The notes under the pieces: model-generated | Databases searched by the model: none | The model's input: the letters and a program-made list of their open reading frames with translations, nothing else | What the model was told of the DNA's origin: nothing | Shown: positions 14,604 to 14,609 of the stretch, piece after piece | Position numbering within the stretch: the stretch's first letter is position 1 | How the letters are laid out: every line of letters starts with the position of its first letter | DNA from: an uncultured Bacteroidota bacterium | GTDB lineage: Bacteria > Bacteroidota > Bacteroidia > Bacteroidales > P3 | Length of the DNA: 14,609 bases | Direction: 5' to 3' | Assembly (NCBI GenBank): GCA_900546465.1 | Contig: URCX01000031.1 | Location: 1 to 14,609 of the forward strand | Program-made: the position numbers and the translations under genes

Positions 14604-14609
14604 ATCTTC

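Noticed and set aside
1..14609. CRISPR array, prophage, insertion sequence or toxin-antitoxin pair
   Set aside because: No spaced direct repeats, transposase or integrase motifs, or small toxin/antitoxin gene pairs were found on either strand.

Overview
The window looks like a chromosomal segment of a Bacteroidota bacterium, most likely order Bacteroidales. The evidence is the type IX secretion (T9SS) sorting domain on a carboxypeptidase, a lipidated TamA/BamA homologue of the TamL type, a type III pantothenate kinase sitting next to envelope genes, many signal peptides ending in Ala-Gln, the TTG/TAnnTTTG promoter style of this phylum, the lack of strong Shine-Dalgarno sites, and a moderately AT-rich composition. 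No phage, insertion sequence, CRISPR array or resistance island is visible.

Left block (1-6406, all + strand, gaps of at most about 33 bp). It holds the 3' end of a purL-like gene, then a secreted C1-family (bleomycin hydrolase/aminopeptidase C-like) cysteine peptidase, a secreted protein of unknown function, coaX, an outer-membrane beta-barrel protein overlapping coaX, a periplasmic TPR protein, and a lipoprotein LptC. The order coaX, barrel, TPR, lptC is, from memory, one seen in other Bacteroidales. It links coenzyme A synthesis with LPS export and outer-membrane biology.

Middle (6407-7371). A minus-strand methyltransferase-like gene converges on lptC with an 11-bp gap. A 234-bp divergent region follows, counted from its chosen start at 7137. 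This region carries two outward-facing Bacteroidota-type promoter candidates and a GC-rich pair of mutually exclusive inverted repeats between them.

Right block (7372-14383, all + strand, gaps 1-14 bp, so probably one operon). It encodes a T9SS-exported M14 zinc carboxypeptidase, a very compact membrane histidine kinase without an adjacent response regulator, an outer-membrane barrel protein, the Kdo transferase KdtA/WaaA, and the TamL-like Omp85 protein. The theme is envelope assembly: Kdo addition to lipid A, barrel insertion, and a surface-exported enzyme, with a kinase that may sense envelope state (inference).

Right edge (14384-14609). A 146-bp intergenic stretch carries a minus-strand terminator, followed by a minus-strand tRNA-Met(CAT). 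Two short sequence blocks from the 7250-7276 intergenic region recur here in inverted orientation, so the right-hand operon is bracketed by related sequence.

I see no unmistakable new system. The best leads are the near-leaderless promoter of the carboxypeptidase, the compact kinase with two cysteines in its tiny periplasmic loop, the degenerate methyltransferase fold, the uncharacterised secreted protein at 1671, and the intergenic repeats.
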